The notes below the pieces were generated by a model, which saw only the letters and a program-made list of their open reading frames with translations, did no database searches and was not told the DNA's origin. DNA of 64,000 nucleotides from Pholis gunnellus (Eukaryota > Chordata > Actinopteri > Perciformes > Pholidae), in NCBI GenBank assembly GCA_910591455.2, contig OU342820.1, positions 18,274,345 through 18,338,344 of the forward strand, in the 5' to 3' direction. Numbering within the stretch: the first letter of the stretch is position 1; each line of letters starts with the position of its first letter. Of the stretch, positions 1 through 12,400 are shown one piece after another. The translations under genes were made by a program, and so were the position numbers.

Positions 1-206
1 TTTGTTGCCCACAGTTGTCACAGTTTCATGGCCTGAAGTGCATTTTCTATTCCTACGTTACCGACTCCTTTTACTGTTTTCATTGCTTCCTGTATTTAGC
101 AAAACTCCTACAAGGTTTCACTAAAGTAGGAAACATTCAAATCGTACACACGAGGCTTTATTCTAGAATCATTTGATAATCAGCACTTCTGTTTGACGTG
201 TTTTAC

Positions 207-2593
207 CTCAAATTTAAGTGACAGCAGCTTCTCGGTGTGCGGGATCTCTTTAGGCCGCCCCCGAAGAGAGTCCTGCTGGGAAAAACACAGAACAGATCAA
301 CCAAATCAACACTGAGCTTTAACCTCTGACCTGTTGAATCATGTGAGCGGCTGCAAGGAGCTGGGAACTAAGCTACTGACATGAGAGGAAGCAAACATTT
401 AGAATACGACAGAACGAGAAAGAGAGGACAGGTTCAACAGACTTTATCTAACGCAGATACTGGAGCATTGATAATGAGGCGGGTGGAAGATGAATACAAG
501 TCAGCTACAGGCAATTAAAAACAAGCGCCCCTCTTCACATCTACATGCAATGTGAAGAGAGTCACACCGCTGTGGCCCGTCTGTGCAGCCACACAATCAG
601 AAGCAAATAAAGCAAATAGGAAGAAACACAAAACACACTGTAAACAGATAAACAGTATTTAACAAGCGTGCAGATCACATGCACGGCATCACATTCCCAT
701 CAGGCATTGCAAACAGAGCTGAATCTGATGGTTTCTGTCACGGGAGGAAATGCGATGCACTGTGAAGCTAAGTGACGGTAGAACAGCCTCAAACATCAGT
801 TGCATGGTCTCGTACTGTTCTGTGACCACTGACTCAAGCTTTTGATTCTGTTCTTGGGTCTCACACGCTGAATTTAACGGACTCGTTGTGATCTTTGAGG
901 GGCATTTATGGGATTTCTTTTATCGCCCGATTACCTGAAACTGTGCTAAGAGCTAAACAAAGAAACTTGATTAAACCTCTGGTTTCAAACCTATTAATAA
1001 GTTGTTGGCGTCATATTTAAAGCAGGAGGGTTTTAATAAGTCTGTTACAAAATCCTGAATGGTTGAGCGGTCAGGTTCCAGCTGCATGTGGCCGGCATCG
1101 ATTCATCATTTGCGGTGCATCACAGTGGAAACCTTCAGACAGTTTCCAAACACGCTGGATGAGTCAACTGTGCCCAGTAAAGTAGCTCGTCAAAAGCCGT
1201 ATTCAGCAGAGAGGAACTGAGATTAAATATAATACAATAACGTTTGAAACCTCAAACTCTATCTCAGGCCGAGTCTCACAAATCAGGCTTTAAGGCTCCG
1301 CGTGTAGCCTGAGCATTAAATCTACTGTAAACGTTTTATTTTGTAATTTTAAGACAATAGTTGCTGATAGTTGTCATTGTAGTGGAGAAATGCTGCGGAC
1401 GGTCTTGGTGGAGCGATGATAGAGGAGCGACAGACACAGAGAGAAAGAGAGCGATGACGTTTTCGGACACAAGACTTTACCTCCTCCGACGATATCTCCT
1501 CCTCCAAATCCACCGTGCTGAGTCTGCCTATCTGAAATATACTGCCTCCTCCAGACGGCTACAGACATCACAGACATCAACAGACATATATGTACGTTTG
1601 GCTTTGTGTGGCAACCCCTGAGCTGATGTTCTAACATCACACAGATGCTGATATTCAGAGAGGAGTAACAGGCTCCAAGAAACTAACAACGCACGTATGA
1701 TCAAATGTACAAAAGTACATTATGATAAGAAGTACCAGGATACTTCCACCGCTAGTCCTGGTGGTGCAATAGGTGGCTGACTGGTACTGGTGGCATTGGA
1801 GGAAAAAAGGAAGCTGTATTTTCCCGTGTGTTTCAATATTAGAGGGACTACTAGCTGGTGACATTGTCAAAGCTTGATATCCTTGTTTATCTGTAGTAAA
1901 CTACTACAGATTAAAACGGTTTCAATGGGCACAGATTACCTTAAATCTTACGTAACCTGATTTTATTACTTGAGAAGTGCAGCGGGCATTATACTCTTTG
2001 GAACTGACTCATAGGTTACCTTATCATCAACATCTTCATCATCATCATCCTTTCTAAAGTTAGGTTGTTCATAATGATGCATGTGTCCTTAATGTTCAGA
2101 CCAGGGAATGAACAAAGTAACAAGCTAGTGGAAAGCTTTGCTAAACTCTCTGTAAACCTATCGTTTCTTTAAAGTAACTGAATCTAACTGAGTGCATCGT
2201 GTAAGTAATTCAATCAACATTCATTTAATTACTTTCATGCAGTTACATTCCAACCCAAACAAAGCTTGTTGTTGCATCTGATGCCCCCCCCCCAAACTGC
2301 AAACATACCATAACACATGAAAACACACCTCCAAAAAAATCTCATTACAAGCATTCATAACATGCAGCATTTAAAAACACGGCTAACAACCTAGTAGTGA
2401 ATAATAAACACATGATACAGCATCTTGCTGCAGGAGTAACAGCAGCTTAGGCTAACCTAGCCCAACATGCTAACAGTACCTGTCTGGAGAATCTGGGCTG
2501 CCCGGAGCCGTTGAGCAACGGCGTCCCCTCCCCGGTGGCCCCGGACTCGTCGGCCCGGCTGGACCACGACACTTTCTTCGTGATGTTGGCCAT
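207..2593 (-). CDS. clcn7: Chloride/proton exchanger ClC-7, first two coding exons (partial)
   Basis: CLC-7 is the lysosomal 2Cl-/H+ antiporter that works with OSTM1 in lysosomes and in the osteoclast ruffled border. Coding exon 1 is 2480-2593: it begins MANITKKVSWSS, contains the acidic dileucine-like stretch EGTPLLNG, and ends CAG|GTACTG in phase 0. Coding exon 2 is about 207-275 (272 is an equally good acceptor): it reads DSLRGRPKEIPHTEKLLSL and ends in GAG|GTAAAA. Both match the cytosolic N-terminus of vertebrate CLC-7 (MANVSKKVSWS... and ...KEIPHNEKLLSLKYE in human). The membrane domain and CBS domains lie off the left edge. Intron 1 is 2.2 kb. Relative to human, the stretch between the dileucine and KEIPH is shorter here, so either the fish protein is shorter or a small exon in intron 1 was missed. 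Confidence 0.88.
276..2479 (-). other. clcn7 intron 1
   Basis: Non-coding sequence between the first two clcn7 coding exons. I see only short accidental open frames, a C-run at 2284-2292, and AT-rich sequence. No further clcn7 exon could be recognised, although a very small one could be hidden here. Confidence 0.6.
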
Positions 2594-3680
2594 GGTGTCT
2601 TCCGGTAGCTCGCCGCTATGACTGTGGCTAATTTACTTCATCAGTGGCAGTTGTTGCTATCGCTAACTAACTGTTATTCTCCCTCAGGTCCTTCATGATC
2701 ACTCCAGTGACTCGTGACGCCTTGTAAGGCTCGCGAGCAGGGTCAAAAGAGATCCGTTGAGGCGCGTTGGACGCTGGGACTTGTAGTTTTGTTGTTTAAT
2801 AGGCGAAAGTCAGAGGGTGAGTGCAAAGACATCAGTGCCAACAGGTTCACCAGTGGTGGAGAAAGAAATCCTGATAAATTAATATTCCAGATCCTGTTAA
2901 GGAAAAGCATTAATATGCAGGAAGCAGTTTTGTACCTTTATAGTTGGTCAGGTAGAGCTTATTTTAAGTATTTTATTTAGATATAGTTAGTTTGTTCTTT
3001 AAAGTGCATCATATTTTATGAACTCATGTTTTGTATGTAAAATCTTGATCTTTAGCTACTGACTAATGCTGTCAGACAAGTGTAGTGGCGTAAAGAGTGT
3101 ACTCAAGTGCAAGTACCTTAACATTGTATTAACTCGTCATTCATTTGTTGGAAACCAGATCATACACAATTTGAATTTACAAAAGCATAAAACAAAAGCA
3201 TGATGAGATTTAGAGATTTATTCATATAAAAATATGCATTATAAGTTTCTACTGACAATCCAAAAAACAGACCAACACATATCTCTCTATCTACAGTCAC
3301 ACAGTGGCTATCAATATAAAAGATATCCACGAACATGTAAGAAAGTGCAGCATCATTGATTAAAAAAAGGTTTTCTCATCCTTTAATCTCCATCCTGGGG
3401 TTAGTGGGTTAGGGTTATAGGCTGTTTTATTATAATGGGAATCTGTCTCAGGAGTGAGCCTTTGTTGAGACATTAATATCACATTTACAGGCACACTTGT
3501 GTTATTCTATGGATCCTTTGTAGTGTTTAATGATTGACTGGTGGATCAAACTTAGATGATTATTGACAGCTGATCAGTCTGAGTTCCAGTTTTGGTTAAT
3601 ATAACTTTAAGTCCAGTAAGAATAGTGTTGTGAGTACATCAAACACATATGAGAAAAAATAATCTAAAAGGACAAGAGTG
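2594..3680. promoter_or_regulatory. clcn7 5' flank and clcn7-ptx4 intergenic space
   Basis: The 120 bases upstream of the clcn7 start codon are moderately GC-rich and must hold its 5' UTR and core promoter. A near-palindromic GTGACTCGTGAC at about 2707-2718 resembles, but does not equal, the lysosomal CLEAR/E-box. The remainder, 2830-3680, is AT-rich with no recognised gene; the 3' flank of ptx4 enters from the right. Confidence 0.4.
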
Positions 3681-3686
3681 TTTATT
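3681..3686 (-). terminator. ptx4: ptx4 polyadenylation signal
   Basis: TTTATT on the plus strand reads AATAAA on the ptx4 strand, about 85 bases after the stop codon. A second AATAAA lies at 3217-3222. The proximal one is the better positional candidate, but cleavage was not tested. Confidence 0.5.
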
Positions 3687-3769
3687 TTAAAAGGCAGGCA
3701 AGAGACAATAAACATTCCCTGCTGAAGTTGTTGGAATGAAACTCTTGATTTGAATCCTCTGTAACTTTA

Positions 3770-6700
3770 CTACACACAGTGCTCCAGACATTCACATGCC
3801 ACCTGCTGCACCTCCCCATGGACCTCCTTGATGTCCTCCATGCCAAGCACTACCCCTCTGGGCACACCCCTTCCTTCTGCCACCCCTTCCACCTCTGAAG
3901 GACTCAGCACCCGGTTCCACATCCTGAACCCGGCCACCCGCCCAGCAAAACCCTCTGCAGGGTCGAACCCCCCGCCGACGGTGTCCTGCTCCTGCCCCAG
4001 CACCACTGATCCGCCGCCGGGAATCTCCCAGCCCTTCCTGAAGTTGGAGCCCGAGGAGGCGAGCCGCCCGTCACTGTAGTGCCAGAATCGACCCTGGATG
4101 GAGGACCAGAGGGCGCAGAGGTGGTGCCAGCGAGCGTCCAGGAGCGACGACACAGAGAGACGGCGATAGACGGGGTCTCCAATGACAAAGTCCAGGGAGG
4201 GGGAGGACGAGGAGTGGCGGGAAGATGAGGAAGAAGCAGAGAATGATGAGGCAGAAGAGTTTCGTCCATACAGAACTAACTGGTTGTCGTTGAAGTCTGT
4301 GGCGTAAGAGAGCAGAGTGCCGACATGTGAGGCCTCCACACGGAGCCACAAACACACAGAAAGTTCAGGGAGGTCGGGGAGAGACGGGAAGAAGGTCACG
4401 TAGTTCTCCGTTGAGGCCGAGGGGAAGAACAGCATGGAGTCCACGTTACAGACTGCAGACAGAGGGAGAGAGAAGATAAATAAAAACCCTGGAGCTAAGA
4501 TGTAAACATTGGTTTAGTAAGTTACAGTTTAAGGCTTTGCTCATCATTCCCCTTAACACACACAGACAAAATACATTTTAACCTCAGGCCTCTCTACCTT
4601 AAAAGTATAGTTCCACATGTTGGGAAATCATCCAGGACATAAACCAGCGAATTGATTAAACAGATGAGTTATAATGTGTTAATTAGTGAGCTTTTGGGGG
4701 TTGCTGCTTGGCAGATTTTGTTAGCTTCTGTGTCTCCGTTTCCGGTATTTATGCTAAGCTAAGCTAACCTGCTGATGGCCGTAGCTTCACATTCAATGGA
4801 CAGATCCATAGTCCTGGTCTCAACATTGTATGTCCAGTCACTGGTTGAAAATACAAGATTGTCGGAGTGTTGGTTTCTTTCTTTGGCCTGGTTTTGGTTT
4901 TGGTGCCTGGAAATGTAATCAACACTGTGTAGAATGTATTCGCCCCCACAGGGGAGACATGAAGAAATGGCTCAATCTGGTGGAAAACAACCATTTTTGA
5001 TTTTGAAGCCAGGGCTCCAAACGATCAACAGCCTGGTATAATAGAATGTATGATCTCGTGCTGTAATGGTCATGGGATCAAAAATCATGGGACATTTTGT
5101 CCTTCAGGGTCTGTATTTTGGCTACACTGTTTATTATAGATGTATTATAGATGAGGTTGAGCTTCCAAAGTCAAAAACTATTTATGCTGAATGCATTAAC
5201 ACAGCCAACAAGATCGAAAAAATAAATACAAATGAAAAAAACAAATGTCAGACAAAACATGTTTAAATGTATTCTTTCTCTGACTATTCAAGTCATAAGT
5301 ACCTCAAGTATTGTGAGGTACTATTGTCAGGTATTGTGAGACTATTAAAGGATTATCTTATCTAACTATTACTTACTGGTTGCATCCTTTTTGGGAACGG
5401 GTCGAGCAGGGATCTTGTGCCTCACAGGAAGATGGAGGAAGTTCTGGATCACTGAAGACTCAACCTTTGTGTCACTTTCTTCCTCCTCTCCTCCGTCCCA
5501 GTCGCTCACGCGATCAGACTCAGACTGGTGCTGAGGGAGATCATCTGGAACCCGGGCCTGTGGAGACCCCTGACTGGTCCAGCTGTGTCTGTCTTTAGCG
5601 GGTTCACGATAGGTTGGAGAATGAGGGAGGGGCCGGGGCCAAGAGGGGTGCCTGGGGTTGTGTGACTCGGGGTGACGGTTCAACTGAGGCTGGGATCGTT
5701 GGTGTGCCTGTGCATGAAGATACGGCTCAGTCTGGCTCGACTGGAGCTGCTCCTGCTGGATCGGGTACGGCTTTCTCTGGGCCGGGATCTGGATCTGTGA
5801 CTGGGGATGGTTAGAGTCAGGCTGGGGCAGGTAATCTGTGGACCGGGGCTCAAGATTTGGGTACTGGACTTGTATCTGCTGATGAGGCTCTAGTTGAGGT
5901 CTTGACTTCTGGGTCTTAGAATGTTTAGGCTGGTTCGGTTTTGCCTGGTACTGATGAGGCTCTGGGTGGTTTCTGTTCTGCGCTGTGGACTGTGATTGAT
6001 TATCAGTCTGTGAATAGCTGATACCTTCTGATCTGGGTTGGGTATCCAGGATCCTTCCAGGCCTCCCTCCTCTCGGTGTCTGGCTCTGAGGTGTGACGTA
6101 GGAGTCGTGGGACTCCCCCGTCCTCCACAGCCCTCTGGTTCTAACTCCTCCGTTCTGCTGCAGCGCCTCACCGAGCCGGCCCTCCAGCCGGGTCACACGC
6201 AGGGCCTGGTTCTTCAGGGACTCCTGCAACCCTTTCAGCCCGATGAGCAGCTCGTCGCGCTGGTCTTGCAGGGCAGCCAGCCTTTCGTCTTGGCTCTGGA
6301 GCTCCAGGGTGAGGTTGGACAAATCCTGACCGGAATCAGGCTTCTGTTTCTGGGTGTGTCGGCGGTTCTCCCTCGGGTTCCTCTCCATCAAAGCCAGACG
6401 ACCCTCCATCCGTTTACTCTTCTTCTCCAGCCTCCTACTCCACTCTCTGGGAGAATAATCAACAGGAGAACACTTGTTGTTGGAAATACAGCATTTAAAA
6501 TCAGGCCTGGTTTGTCATTTTGTCTCACTTGTGAAACTGGTTAATGTTTTAAAATTGTATAGATGTTTAACATCACACAGTATTTATGGAATCATTGAAA
6601 TAATAAGTTTATGTCACACATTAAAATATTTTAACATATGGACACTTTTTGAAATATATTATATAGTTTCATTCCCCTTCACAGATACACCTATTTCTCT

Positions 6701-8139
6701 GTATATGAAAGATATTTGGTGATACATTTTATAATAAATGAAAAGCATTGATGGCTGATCAAATCTGAAAGTTATTGCAAATGCAGATTATTATGTCAAC
6801 AGGTGAGATCTTCAAAAGTGCAAAAAATGTTGTTGCATTAGAGGAAATTAATCCAGTAAAACAATATTGTTGTAAAGCTGTTCTGTTCTCATTCCCCAGA
6901 AAGTAATAGATGCTAAAAGGAAAAGCAACTCACTTAACACTCAATTTCTTTACTTGAATCGATCCTGAACGTTTGAGCATATATCTCTTTAAGAAAATCT
7001 AATTCCTGTCATTTTATGCGCTGAAACTGGATTTACCTCAAAATAGCTTCTCTTCTCCAATCTGCTCTTTACTTTCGATGATGCCTTTACTTACCAAAAA
7101 CAACCGGTAGGGATTTATAAATGTATCCACAGATATATTTACAGTCGACCCTTTATTAGTTATTTAGTGACCATTTGTGCCCGACCTCTGACCTGAGACC
7201 TTCTATCTCCTGCATTGTGCTCAGCTTGAAGTGTTGGAGGTCCTGTGACACGCTGTTACAGATGTCACTCAGGGCCTGAACACGTCTCTCCAGCCCCCCC
7301 GAGGAGTTTCTGTTCTGGTTCAGGGCCAACATGTCCAAGCGGGCCTGGGTCAGTGCCTGGAACTGTTGGAACTAACAAAGAAGAAATGTGTATTCACAAG
7401 TCTTTCTGCAGCTGTTTGGATTTGAAGGTCAGAAAAATACTAAATCAATCGTTGCTGCAAGAGTTTTTTCACCATTTCAGCTGCATACCCACAGTACTTT
7501 CACAAAATGAATTATATGTTATTAGCCATTTTGTTTTTGTGACAAAAGTGAAGAGGAGTAGGTCTACAGCAACAGTGAAGTCGAGGAGAAGGGATTGAAG
7601 TTAAAGCTTGTTGAGTTGTAAAACCTACATTTTATGCCTTTTTAGGCTAATTATTAATCATTGTCACAGACGTTACATCAAAATCACATTACAAAATACA
7701 GTTTAGGCTCAGGTAGGCAATTCATAATCAAGAAATATTATTTTATTTGTTGAAATTCTGTTGACATCCCGACAGCAATCAATAAATCAAATGCTCTGAC
7801 TAAAGAAGAAAAGATATTGTATCTGTGGCTGTTGCAGGACTGTACTTAAGCTCCTTAACGCTCATTCATCACGAACTCAACACACAACGGAAAAAATACC
7901 AACAAATTAACAGCATAACAAACACATGAATGCAATACAAATTTCCATTATTTTGACGAATGTTGGCCATGCTTAATGCACACACACACACACACACAAA
8001 GTCTGATTCAAACCTGCTCGTTGAGTCGTCGTAGTTTCTGGGACACAGGATCGACTCCCTGCATCTTAACGGGCTGAGTTTGCAGCAGAAGCATGTGGAC
8101 CAGGATCAGGGGCCAGCGGCCGGGCCTGAGGCGGCACAT
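3770..8139 (-). CDS. ptx4: Pentraxin-4
   Basis: Secreted long pentraxin of uncertain function. Coding exons in transcription order: 8014-8139, 7193-7371, 5377-6446, 3770-4452; together 2058 nt and 685 aa, with frame preserved at each junction (phases 0, 2, 2). The chosen start gives MCRLRPGRWPLILVHMLLLQ, a good signal peptide; an upstream in-frame ATG at 8343 does not. Next comes a heptad-like coiled-coil region (about residues 34-195), then a Gln/Pro/Ser-rich linker (about 200-455), then the pentraxin domain (about 460-675) with ATDFNDNQLVLYGRN, FVIGDP, WHHLCALWSS, GQEQDTVGGGFD and a Cys-rich C-terminus CECLEHCV. These follow human PTX4 closely, including the non-canonical HxCxxW pentraxin signature. 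Human PTX4 is about 200 residues shorter, and the difference is mostly the linker. The clcn7-ptx4 adjacency matches human 16p13.3. Confidence 0.93.
4600..4830. repeat. Dispersed teleost repeat (copy A), 'GCTAAGCTAAGCTAACC' family
   Basis: Lies in ptx4 intron 3. Contains a segment ending TTTATGCTAAGCTAAGC then TAACCTG, preceded by GTGTTAATTAGTGAGCTTTTG. The same order of motifs recurs at 20.55-20.79 kb, and I recognise it as a very common interspersed repeat of percomorph genomes. Boundaries are approximate. Confidence 0.65.
4940..5260. repeat. Dispersed repeat shared with 8895-9130 (copy A)
   Basis: Shares several blocks in the same order and orientation with a second copy about 4 kb away: TTTTGAAGCCAGGGCT, GTGCTGTAATGG, TCATGGG or TGTGGG, GAGGTTGA, and TTAACACAGCCAA. 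Family not identified. Lies in ptx4 intron 3. Confidence 0.7.
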
Positions 8140-9484
8140 GGTGCAGTGTAGCTGGGATAGATGCAGCTGGGAGCCTGGGTCCCTGTCTGGATGTCTGGAG
8201 GTGAAGAGCAGAAGAGAGAAAGACATAGCGGAAAAGGGCTGGTCTTGATACACACTATAAACACACAATGAACACATACTCACGTACAATACACAAAAAG
8301 CACGCCCACAAGCTCGAACCAGACTTTCCATGTTCCACAACAATCATTGGGGACCTCAGAGGAAATGCAGATGGATAAAACAGGTACTCAGATTCTCTCT
8401 GCCTCTCTTTCTCTCTCTCCTACACAAAGAAAAGTAAACTTCTCTTTCTACAAACTGATGTCCAGTGTTTATTAAAATGTAGAATAGTAGATCACTAGTG
8501 CTGAGAATGATGTTTTTCTCCACCACAATCCCACTTTAAGTTTCTTTAACTGGATCTTCTACTGATAAAGATTTGATTCATTCTGTGCGACACATTATTA
8601 CTGTTGGGTATCTATCAGCACAAGTAGAAAAGGTGGATACTTTTATTTGCATGTATGTGTAACGTGCTTATTGAGCAGTAAATGTCATGATGCATGTTGG
8701 AGAAGCAGGCTGTACTTTCCTCTTCCCCCTGACTCAATCATGGCTCCTTTCTTCTTCTTCTTCTTCTGCTTTTTCTCTGACCAACTCAATCCAGGAATCA
8801 CACCGTTATCTCTTTCCTTCCGCTTTATGTTCATGATCTGGTTGCAACACTTTGGCTTCATTTGCCCCAAAAAGCAAACATGAATCTGGTGAGAAATAGT
8901 AAAAACTAGAATTTTGAAGCCAGGGCTGTAAATGTTTGAAATCCTAATATGATAAAATGCATTGTTCTGTGCTGTAATGGCTGTGGGATTTAAAATATTG
9001 TTTTTAATGGGATTCAATGGGGGCATTTTAGCCCTTAAGGGTCTCCCTGAAGCCGAGGTTGAACCCTTGACAATATGCACATCAAACGCTTTAACACAGC
9101 CAAAATGATTGCAAAATTTAAAATTAAAAAGCCAAAGAGTAAAAAGTACATTTCTAATAAATGATCTATTATGTTACAACAGTAACTGAGGGCAGCTTGT
9201 CCAAAATGTTCAATGATGCACACCAAAAATTCCAGTTCCATGTCACTTGTGAAAGACCAGGGTCAATGTGGTTTTCACTTTCTTTTTGACGACTGGACAT
9301 GTGTTAGACTCCTCCTTGTTTCAGTCTGTCAGCCTGGAAAACCTGCAGCACACGCAGGTCCATCACTTGAAAAGTTGTAGATAGAGATAGATATTACTGT
9401 TTAAACAAAACAGTCTTTCTTTTGGTGATATTTCATTCCTGTGTGAGGCTCCTCTGTGTGTAACGTCAGGCTCCTGCTGCAGAC
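8140..9484. other. Head-to-head interval between ptx4 and the slc2a6-type gene
   Basis: The two genes are transcribed away from each other across about 1.35 kb that must contain both promoters. Apart from the dispersed repeat at 8895-9130 and a TTC run near 8750, I see no recognisable element and no CpG-rich island. Confidence 0.45.
8895..9130. repeat. Dispersed repeat shared with 4940-5260 (copy B)
   Basis: Second copy of the repeat in ptx4 intron 3, in the ptx4-slc2a6 intergenic space. It carries the same ordered blocks with point differences, so it is an interspersed element and not part of either gene. Confidence 0.7.
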
Positions 9485-12400
9485 ATGGAAGAAGAGACTC
9501 CACTGCTGAACAGAAGACCAACATCGACTGAATCCAAGGTTGGAAACGTTTCACTTATTTTAATGGCTCTTAAAATCTCATCAACAGTGCATAGATTTAC
9601 TTTATGATTGATTTAATATGAATTAAAAAGATAAATTCTCACTGTAGGGATTACAGTCTGACTAGTTTCACACTGATATTTGAGTCAGCCTTCATTTGAT
9701 TCTTGGATTAGTCGATTGAAAGTTTGATGAAACGTGATTTATTTCAAGCATAAAAAGTTTGACATCAAAGTTGTGATTGGATCGTACTCTCTCTACTTTC
9801 TCATCGGACTATCATAAAACTATAAAACATAGCTCCTTCCATTAAAGTTGTGCTATGCAGCTAAAAAGAGAGAAAAAATGTGACACAATTCCCTAAAGTT
9901 CAACTAAAGGTTTCGCTACAAGCATCAGTACATTATTGGCATGTTGCAAGAAGCCAGTTGGATTTGTTGAGCTAGCAAGCTAGCTTGCTTTGTTAATAAC
10001 GAGTTGGTACAAAATGAAATGTCAATGTAACACTAAGCAATTAGTTAACTAAGTTTTCCCCACTCGTTTCACCGAAATCACAAATGATGGTAACACTTAT
10101 TTGAAAGAATTTGACAAAAAGTTTCTTTAGCGCTGTGGAGAGATAGCAAGCAAACAAAAAAACACACTTCCCTTCTGTGTGCTTGCAGACTTTACTTTTG
10201 GAATCTATTCTGAAAATAACATTTATTTTCATTTTAAAACAAGGGCATTTTTCAGTGGAAGCTGTGAGAGCCTAAACGTCTCTTTAACTTGAACACACTG
10301 ACACTTTCAGTGTGCCTAGTTTAGCTCTGAAACATAGAATCCATATGTATGCAGCTCATCCTCTGAGTTTTAGCTTCCACATCCTTCCACCCCAGATCAA
10401 TAACTCCAAACTGTTCCTGGCCGTCTTCTCTGCCGTCCTGGGGAACTTCAGCTTCGGTTACTCCCTGGTCTACTCGTCCCCGGTCCTGCCACAGCTCACG
10501 GGCCCCGATGCGGACCCTCGGCTCAGGATGGGCACGGAGCAGGCCGCCTGGTTCGGCTCCATCTACACGCTGGGCGCAGCGGCCGGCGGGCTCGGGGCCA
10601 TGCTGCTGAACGACATGATTGGACGCAAGCTGAGCATCATGATGTCAGCAGTGCCGTCGACTATTGGGTCAGTCACAACATGAAAGTTCATTCACTCAAG
10701 TACTTCAGTACAGTTTTGTTGTACACGTACTTAAGTATTTCAATGTTATGCTACTACTTCTCCGACTCTTACTTTTTACTCCACTGTTGTTTCAATGCTG
10801 TTGTATTAATAGATGATCACGTTGTCTGTTTGTTTTAATAACTCCCATCTGTATATATGTGTGTCTTAGATACATGCTGCTGGGGGGGGCTGTCGACATA
10901 TGGATGCTCCTTGTGGGCCGTTTCCTCACAGGCGTTGCGGGGGGGATGACCGCAGCATCCATTCCTGTAGGTTAACGTGGTTACAGACTTTTAAAAAACC
11001 TGTTTATGCAACTTCTCCTCTTGTTTTTAGGTCCCAATTACCAGTGTTTTTAATCAGAGTTTGATACGACAGTCCTGACAACAATCATGTCAATTGTCAT
11101 GCTGTTTATTTGAGTGTTTTTTCATAATGCATCTGTTCATGTGACTCTATCTTTGTGTGTTTATGTCACAGGTTTACATCTCAGAGATCTCCCACAAAGC
11201 AGTGAGAGGAGCTTTGGGCTCCTGCCCTCAGATCACTGCTGTGTTTGGGGCGCTGGCGCTCTACGTCATGGGTAGGATGATACAAAACACCCTTGAAAAT
11301 GCAGTGTAATGTTCAGTGGCCAAGCACCTTGCATTTCTGGGCATTTGCAGGTTTAGTGTTTTTCTTATTCTGTAGATAACACTGGGGCATGTTGTGGTAT
11401 TTTAAGTGATGCATGCAAATTGTTCAGCTGTCTGAACATTTCCTGTTTGGCTTTCTCAACAATCACAGAGGCAAAAATCTATCAAAGACCAGAATGTATA
11501 CGTGCTATCGTGATCTGAACATCTCGTGTGACGACGTTCAGGTCCGGTGGTGCCGTGGCGGTGGCTGGCAGTGGCGGGGGAGGTGCCAGCTTTGTTGATG
11601 GTTGTGCTGCTGGCGTTCATGCCCAGCTCCCCCAGGAGACTCCTCGCTCTGGGCAGAGAGCAGCAGGCTGAGAGGGCCCTCCGCTGGCTGAGGGGGAAAC
11701 ACTACGACACGCACATCGAGCTCAGCGCCATACAGGTGGGACACACACGGTCGTAAAGGTGCTAACATCATACTCACACATTGACTTCAGTTGTGTACAT
11801 GCTAAAGTTAAAGAACTATTCCACTTTAGTTTTATTTAAATGAATGTGTATCTGTTTTTCTGCACAACGCAGCACAGCATCAACACGCAGGGTAAAGTCA
11901 CATGGTCGCAGCTGGCCACACCCATCTACTACAAACCAATCCTCATCTCAGTGGTGATGCGTTTCCTGCAGCAGATGACGGGCATCACGCCCATCCTGGT
12001 CTACCTGGAGACCATCTTCTCCAAAAGCACCGTCTCCCTGCCGCCCAGGTTGGACATCTATTCTATTTATTATCAGTCTGTTAAGTCATCTTCTGTTGGT
12101 ATTTCCTCTTGATTTTATCTTCATTTATCATGCAAATGTTGCTGTTAGCATTGATTGTCTGTAAATACTTCCCTTTTCTTCTTCTCTCTCAGTTATGACG
12201 CTGTCGTTGTGGGTGCGGTCCGCCTCTTTTCCGTTGCTGTGGCAGCCAGTTTAATGGACAAGGCGGGACGTAAAGCCCTGCTGTACACGTCGAGTCTGCT
12301 AATGTTCCTGTCCTCTCTGACTCTGACCATGATCTCCCACACCTCAGCTTTCCCTCCAGGCCCCGCCTCTCCTAATCTCACCATGAGTGTGGACTACAGC

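Noticed and set aside
6038..6544. 168-codon plus-strand frame antisense to ptx4
   Set aside because: Shadow of ptx4 exon 3; the minus-strand frame has splice signals and family similarity.
8137..8343. Upstream in-frame ATG of ptx4 at 8343
   Set aside because: It would add 68 residues with scattered hydrophobic segments ahead of a clear signal peptide that starts at the 8139 ATG.
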